NCBI RefSeq assembly: GCF_901000735.1
Contig: NC_081551.1
Span: 9,938,232-10,002,231, forward strand
Source of the DNA: Corylus avellana
Lineage: Eukaryota > Streptophyta > Magnoliopsida > Fagales > Betulaceae
Length of the DNA: 64,000 bases
Direction of reading: 5' to 3'
Below the pieces are notes generated by a model. It was not told the origin of the DNA, ran no database searches, and saw only the letters and a program-made list of their open reading frames with translations. Position numbers and translations under genes: made by a program. Each line of letters opens with the position of its first letter. Within the stretch, counting starts at the first letter, position 1. Positions 59,455-64,000 of the stretch are shown here, one piece after another.

Positions 59455-60525
59455 AGTTTATCTTAATTTGCCATTTTTGATCATTTATTGGATATACTCT
59501 TCTTATGAATACTCATGTTCTTCAAAAATTTTCCTTGTTGATATTAAGTCATACATTGAGGGGGAGTTTTTTGTTCTTCATGATCTTGCATTATACTTCA
59601 TGCATTTTTCTATATGTAATCATGAGTTTTGTTTATGTTATTCCTGATCCATATATGTTTGATGTCTTTTTGTAAGAGGTTTAGGAAACATGAGACCTTC
59701 TGTCAATCTGTGACAAAAATGGGTTATGTTATTCCTGATCCATATATGTTTGATGTCTTTTTGTAAGAGGTTTAGGAAACATGAGACCTTCTGTCAATCT
59801 GTGACAAAAATGGGAAGTAAATATGGAAAGATAATGAGATGTCTCAGCTTATTGGTTTTGTCACCGAATTGCCAAATGGGGTGTTTGTTAGTTTTTTTGT
59901 TGGCTAAATTCGGTGATCAAAACAGACGCTTCAAGTACCAAGAATCATCCCCAATGCAAGACTGTCCGAACGCGAAGAAAGGCCGTCCAGACATGATATT
60001 CCATGAGAAATATCGATCTCCATGCTAGGATGTCCAGACAGGAAGCAAGCCCGTCTGGACGTGAGTTTCGGAGAGCTTTATCTTAATTTGCAATTTTTGA
60101 TCATTTATTGGATATACTCTTCTTCTGAATTCTCATGTTCTTAAAACTTTTCCTTGTTGATATTAAGTCATACATTGAGGAGGCGTTTATCTTAATTTGC
60201 AATTTTTGATCATTTATTGGATATACTCTTTCTTATGACTACTCATGTTTTAAAAAAAATTTCCTTGTTGATATTAAGTCATACATTGAGGGAGAGTTTT
60301 TTGTTCTTCATGATCTTGGATTATACTTCATGCATTTTTCTATCTGTGATCATGAGTTTTATTTATGTTATTCCTGGTCCATATATGTTTGATGTTTTTT
60401 TGTAAGAAGTACAGGAAACATGAGACCTTCTGTCAATCAGTGACAAAAAAGGGGGAGTAAATATGGAAAGATGATGGGATGTCTCAGCTTATTGGTTTTG
60501 TTTCCAAATTGCCAAAGAAGAAGTT
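59455..60525 (+). repeat. Tandem duplications in the copia 3' region, including an LTR piece
   Basis: A block beginning TTATCTTAATTTGC-ATTTT and running through GATATTAAGTCATACATTGA appears at about 59458, 60076 and 60187. TTATGTTATTCCTGATCCAT with its sequel is repeated at 59636 and 59724. The first 195 bp of the LTR (TGTTAGTTTTTTTGTTGGCT...) appear at 59886-60076 inside this region, before the true LTR at 60526. An internal-plus-LTR piece was thus duplicated in tandem. Confidence 0.8.
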
Positions 60526-61381
60526 TGTTAGTTTTTTTGTTGGCTAAATTCGGTGATCAAAACAGACGCTTCAAGTACCAAGAATCATCCCCAATGCAAG
60601 ACCGTCTGGACGCGATATCCCGTGAGAAATATTGATCTCCATGCTAGGATGTCTGGATAGGAAGCAAGCATGTCTAGACGCAAGTTTCCGAGAGCTTCAT
60701 CCCTGTCGTTTGCAAGCCGTCTGCACCTCATCTGGACACGCCGTGCCAAAAGTCTCTCAAGTTAGCGATGTTGCCCTAGAGTTGTCCGAACATGAATACT
60801 CCCAGTCCGAACAACACGTATCTGAAACTGTTTTTAAAAGTGTGTAAAGTGTATGACGTGTCTAGGGTTTTAGGGACTTATATATATATATATATTGTTA
60901 GAGAGAGGGATGTATTTCAATTATAGAGTTCGTGAGAGGCCGAGCAAAAAAAGATTTTATGTTATGAGCTTTAAATTGTATCTCTTAAAGTTTGAGTGAT
61001 TCCTTTGATAAAACTATGATTGAGAAGTCTATCGGTAGGGTTTGATAAAAGAAAATCATGTGAAGAAGATTGTGAGCTAGGAGACGAGTTGGAGGCTTGT
61101 CGATTTTACAGAGCCAAGGACTTGCAAATGGTTGTAAGTGTTCCCGTGTCTGTAATCTCTGGATAATTTTCTTATAGTGATTTCCTGGGTTTGGTTGCTC
61201 CGGAGAGGTTTTACTTTTAGAGCGGTTTCTAAAAGGTTTCTTCGTCACCAAAATATCTGTATCTGCCTACTTTATTGCTTTACATATTTTGGTGTTTGAA
61301 TTGTTTATTGCTTCATAGTATTAATTTCGTATAAACTTTAATTTTGCATTATTGGTGTTTGGAGTCATTATACGTTTTTCA
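60526..61381 (+). repeat. 3' LTR of the pol-less copia element
   Basis: About 856 bp from TGTTAGTTTTTTTGTTGGCT to TACGTTTTTCA, with TATATATATATATAT near 60880 as a possible promoter element. Its last 310 bp match 56981-57296. Confidence 0.8.
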
Positions 61382-62163
61382 GTTACTTTGTCATGTCATA
61401 TCCAATAAAAATGCGACACATATTATTATTAATTTCTAACTTCAAAAAATGAGAACTTGGATTTTTTTTTTTTACACATCATTTTATGACACCAACTAAG
61501 ATTACACATCAGCCATCACTCCAAGTCATATTGGTTTAGAAAATTAACCTAGTCTTTCTTATCCCTAAAAGTTTACTTTGAGCGTAACATTCTCTCATTT
61601 TCATCTTCCTCGCCACAATTTGAGAGCATTTTGCGAAAATTTAATGGTCACATCTTCTAACCATTGAAAAATAAATAAAAACAACATTCTAGTTAATAAA
61701 TTGTGACAAAGTTTTCCTTCAAATTATTAAACTGACATTTGTCTTTAAAGCATGAAAATTGATTTCAGAAAGTAAACTGTTATTTTGGCCTACATTGAGA
61801 ACGTATAAATCATTTTTTATACCACATAAAATGATTTATAATTTAAGTCAACTACAAAAACCTATAAATTATTGTTTATATCACATAATGTGATTTGTAA
61901 TTTACAGCGACTACAAAGTCATTTTTTCATTTATCCACAAAATATATTTGTATGTCGTCATCAACTGAAATTCAGCTAGAGCATAGAAAACGGTCCAGAT
62001 TCATGACATGAAAAGGGTCCAGATTTATTATTGAAAAACCAGACAAGAAAACAAAGCACTACCGGACAGGTGCTTTTCAAAACGGAATCTCCCACTCCTT
62101 TTGCATCGTCTAACTCGTGTTGATAATAAAAGGATAATTAGTGAAGAGGCAAGGGTTGAATCA

Positions 62164-62205
<42 letters not shown>

Positions 62206-63913
62206 GCTCATTTTATAGTGACTTATGTAAAAACATTTATAATAAAGTGTACTAAATAGGTCACATCAAATTCAAGGTGTTGGTAATTTATTTCAATAAA
62301 GAAATTATTTATAGAATTATAATTAGAATTAAATTCTTTTTTATTTTTTGATCGGATGAATAAATAACATAAAATTTTATTTGAGGGTTCCTTACCTAGC
62401 CAAAAAATAAGACTTATGTGATTAAAAATAATAATAATAATAATAAAAGGCCACGCTATACGAGATGGGTTGATTCCAAGTGTAGCGAGGACTTCATGTA
62501 GCCAATATCCTTGTCACTTTGTGTGAACGGAGAAGTTGTCAATAATAAAAAATACTATGAAAATGTATTTAAATTTTAAAATTATTATAATAAAAATCTC
62601 TCGCGAATTATGGGATAATAGAAATAATTTGCAAGATAAAAAACCCTTGAACTGTGATAGAAGATAATTGCCACATTAATTCCACGTGTCTTAATCATGG
62701 TTTTGTAAATTTTGCCACATTAGGTGCTTTGCATGCGAAGCCCGGCCCCGTCACAGTCAAACCGACTGAAACGGTTAGGATAAAATAATAATAGAATGCG
62801 GAAGCTTGTCAAACTAATTAAAGCAGATCAAAGTCTTACTTTAAAGGCAACTTGTCAGAGCAATAATGGAACAAAAGTAAAACTACCAAAATATATAATA
62901 TTTTTTATGCACGTGAATAACAAACTTGAGACTATGGGCTTGTTGGGTAAACTTTTTGTCTTTAGATTTTTTATTTGATTAATAATAAGACGCAATTGAT
63001 TCATGTGAATTAATGGTATATAATGTGTTCGTTTTTGTAGGAGAAAAGTGAAAAAAATAATTTATTTATTTTGAGTGAAGGGAGAAAAATTTGCTGGTGC
63101 GCATGAGCATTGTGGTAACCAATTTTCTAGAAAATTGGGATGCGTAAACAAGTAGAACAGAGCTAGTTTAAGAATTTATTTTATTTTTTTACTTTAAAAA
63201 TAAAATAATTTTTAAAATTATCATTTAATTAAAATTTAATAATAATTAATTAGTAAGTTAAATAATAATTTTAAAAATTATCTCATTTTTACAAAAAAAA
63301 AAAAAAACTTATAACATTGCTCGATACAGTGAAAACGTACATAGCCAGTTGATTTTCAATATTATATTTTCTTATACGGTTTATTTATTTTCCCATCATA
63401 ATAAGAAAACATATATAGCAAAATTTCTCATCCTCAGAAACCCCCCACACCGCCCCCCAAAATCATTGAGTTTTCTTGATTTGTTGGAGAGGTGTAATTG
63501 TAAGTTGGGGTTGGTTAATTGTAAGACCCGCTATAATTGCGCTGAAAGCAACACAGTCCCATACAAATTTACTCCGCCGATCGTAGTGTAAATTAAAAGG
63601 CATGACTTGAAGGCATCACCGTCCCTGATGATTTCGCACCCACCAGCTCACTTCCAAGCTCAGCATGCATATATGGCAGCAGTAAGCATCAAAGATTAAG
63701 AAAATTAAGCAAAGTAGACATGGAAGTGGGAAGGATCCCCTATATAATAGCCCTTCCCTTTTGTTTGTATTTGCTTAAAAAAAAAAAAAAATGTAGACAT
63801 GGTAAAGGCCCAAACATGTTTCATTTCCATAACCACAAGGCTCAAACAACAAGAAGAACACCCAATACTACACACAAAACATAGCTAGGAATAGGGATAG
63901 TATTAATCAAGTG
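61382..63913. other. AT-rich intergenic DNA, no gene seen
   Basis: No open frame with recognisable similarity. TA microsatellite at about 62165-62202 and an AAT run at about 62427-62446. The stretch at about 63340-63400 resembles 53450-53510 (AGTTGATTT-CAATATTATATTTTCTT). Confidence 0.55.
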
Positions 63914-64000
63914 CTAGAGGGAGCTGACAAACAGCTTTTGATCGAGCATGTCATCAGTTATGATATCATACCCTTCATCTGGGACTCGCAGTGGTGGCGG
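63914..64000 (-). CDS. Probable C-terminal coding exon, protein unknown
   Basis: From the right edge leftward, 28 sense codons run to a TAG at 63914-63916. The peptide contains LRVPDEGYDIITDDM and ends KLFVSSL. The sequence is codon-like and unlike the AT-rich spacer next to it. A TTTCATTTCC/AACAAGAAGAACACC stretch beyond the stop would be 3' UTR. Only this end lies in the window and I cannot name the family. Confidence 0.4.
   Translation of the reverse strand, partial: PPPLRVPDEGYDIITDDMLDQKLFVSSL

Larger units (their letters stand above)
56981..61381 (+). mobile_element. Ty1-copia element without pol, 5' LTR truncated
   Basis: A 5' LTR remnant at 56981-57296 (matching the last 310 bp of the 3' LTR), TTGGTATCAGAGC primer site at 57297-57309, gag remnant, a long non-coding part with tandem duplications, and a full 3' LTR at 60526-61381. 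No reverse transcriptase, integrase or RNase H could be recognised, so it is a deletion derivative dependent on other copies. Confidence 0.85.

Noticed and set aside
62165..62202. TA repeat considered as a promoter TATA region
   Set aside because: Simple microsatellite with no adjacent gene.

Overview
The window looks like nuclear DNA from a woody eudicot. The grounds are a plant-type DNA polymerase delta catalytic-subunit gene with 30 exons, very AT-rich introns and intergenic DNA, and nested Ty1-copia and Ty3-gypsy retrotransposons, LINE debris and MITEs. A Fagales-like rosid is my guess from the look of the repeats; nothing in the sequence proves it. I see no bacterial operon, CRISPR array, virus or tRNA/rRNA gene.

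Layout. (1) 1-17.7 kb, minus strand: one complete, apparently intact POLD1 gene. All 30 exons could be joined in frame with GT-AG introns to a 1086-residue product carrying every expected exonuclease, polymerase and zinc-finger residue. Its introns hold a LINE remnant, two Ty1-copia remnants, a MITE and two tandem duplications. A further minus-strand open frame starts about 74 bp beyond the POLD1 stop and runs off the left edge. (2) 17.7-30 kb: nested repeats. A 1-kb long-TIR element with a GC-rich core lies in old gypsy-LTR-like sequence. A complete Ty1-copia element (TSD TCTTA) follows and is itself interrupted by a 1.9-kb solo LTR (TSD TATAT). Next comes an LTR of an Athila-like gypsy element. 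(3) 30-42 kb: two related Athila-like gypsy elements. The first has lost reverse transcriptase, RNase H and most of integrase, so that protease is joined directly to the integrase C-terminus. Between them two 100-N gaps bracket a contig that is the reverse complement of nearby sequence and carries a 682-bp LTR-type insertion. (4) 40.4-51.8 kb: two direct copies of a segment of about 5.7 kb. Each holds a gypsy 3' part and LTR, a minus-strand gypsy gag-protease remnant with its 5' LTR, and two Mutator-type MITEs that used the same 9-bp target. (5) 51.8-64 kb: AT-rich DNA with MITEs, a dense array of TGACGTG/CACGTCA motifs, a captured fragment of an IDM1-like gene, a copia element without pol, and at the right edge what may be the last coding exon of a minus-strand gene.

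The only clearly functional gene is POLD1, which would act in the nucleus in leading/lagging-strand DNA synthesis, proofreading and repair. Almost everything else is mobile DNA in stages of decay. I did not find a convincing new biological system. The most useful observations are assembly-related (inverted contig, possible false tandem duplication, overlapping contig ends), structural (defective retroelement derivatives, reused MITE target site, motif arrays) and two partial open frames at the window edges.
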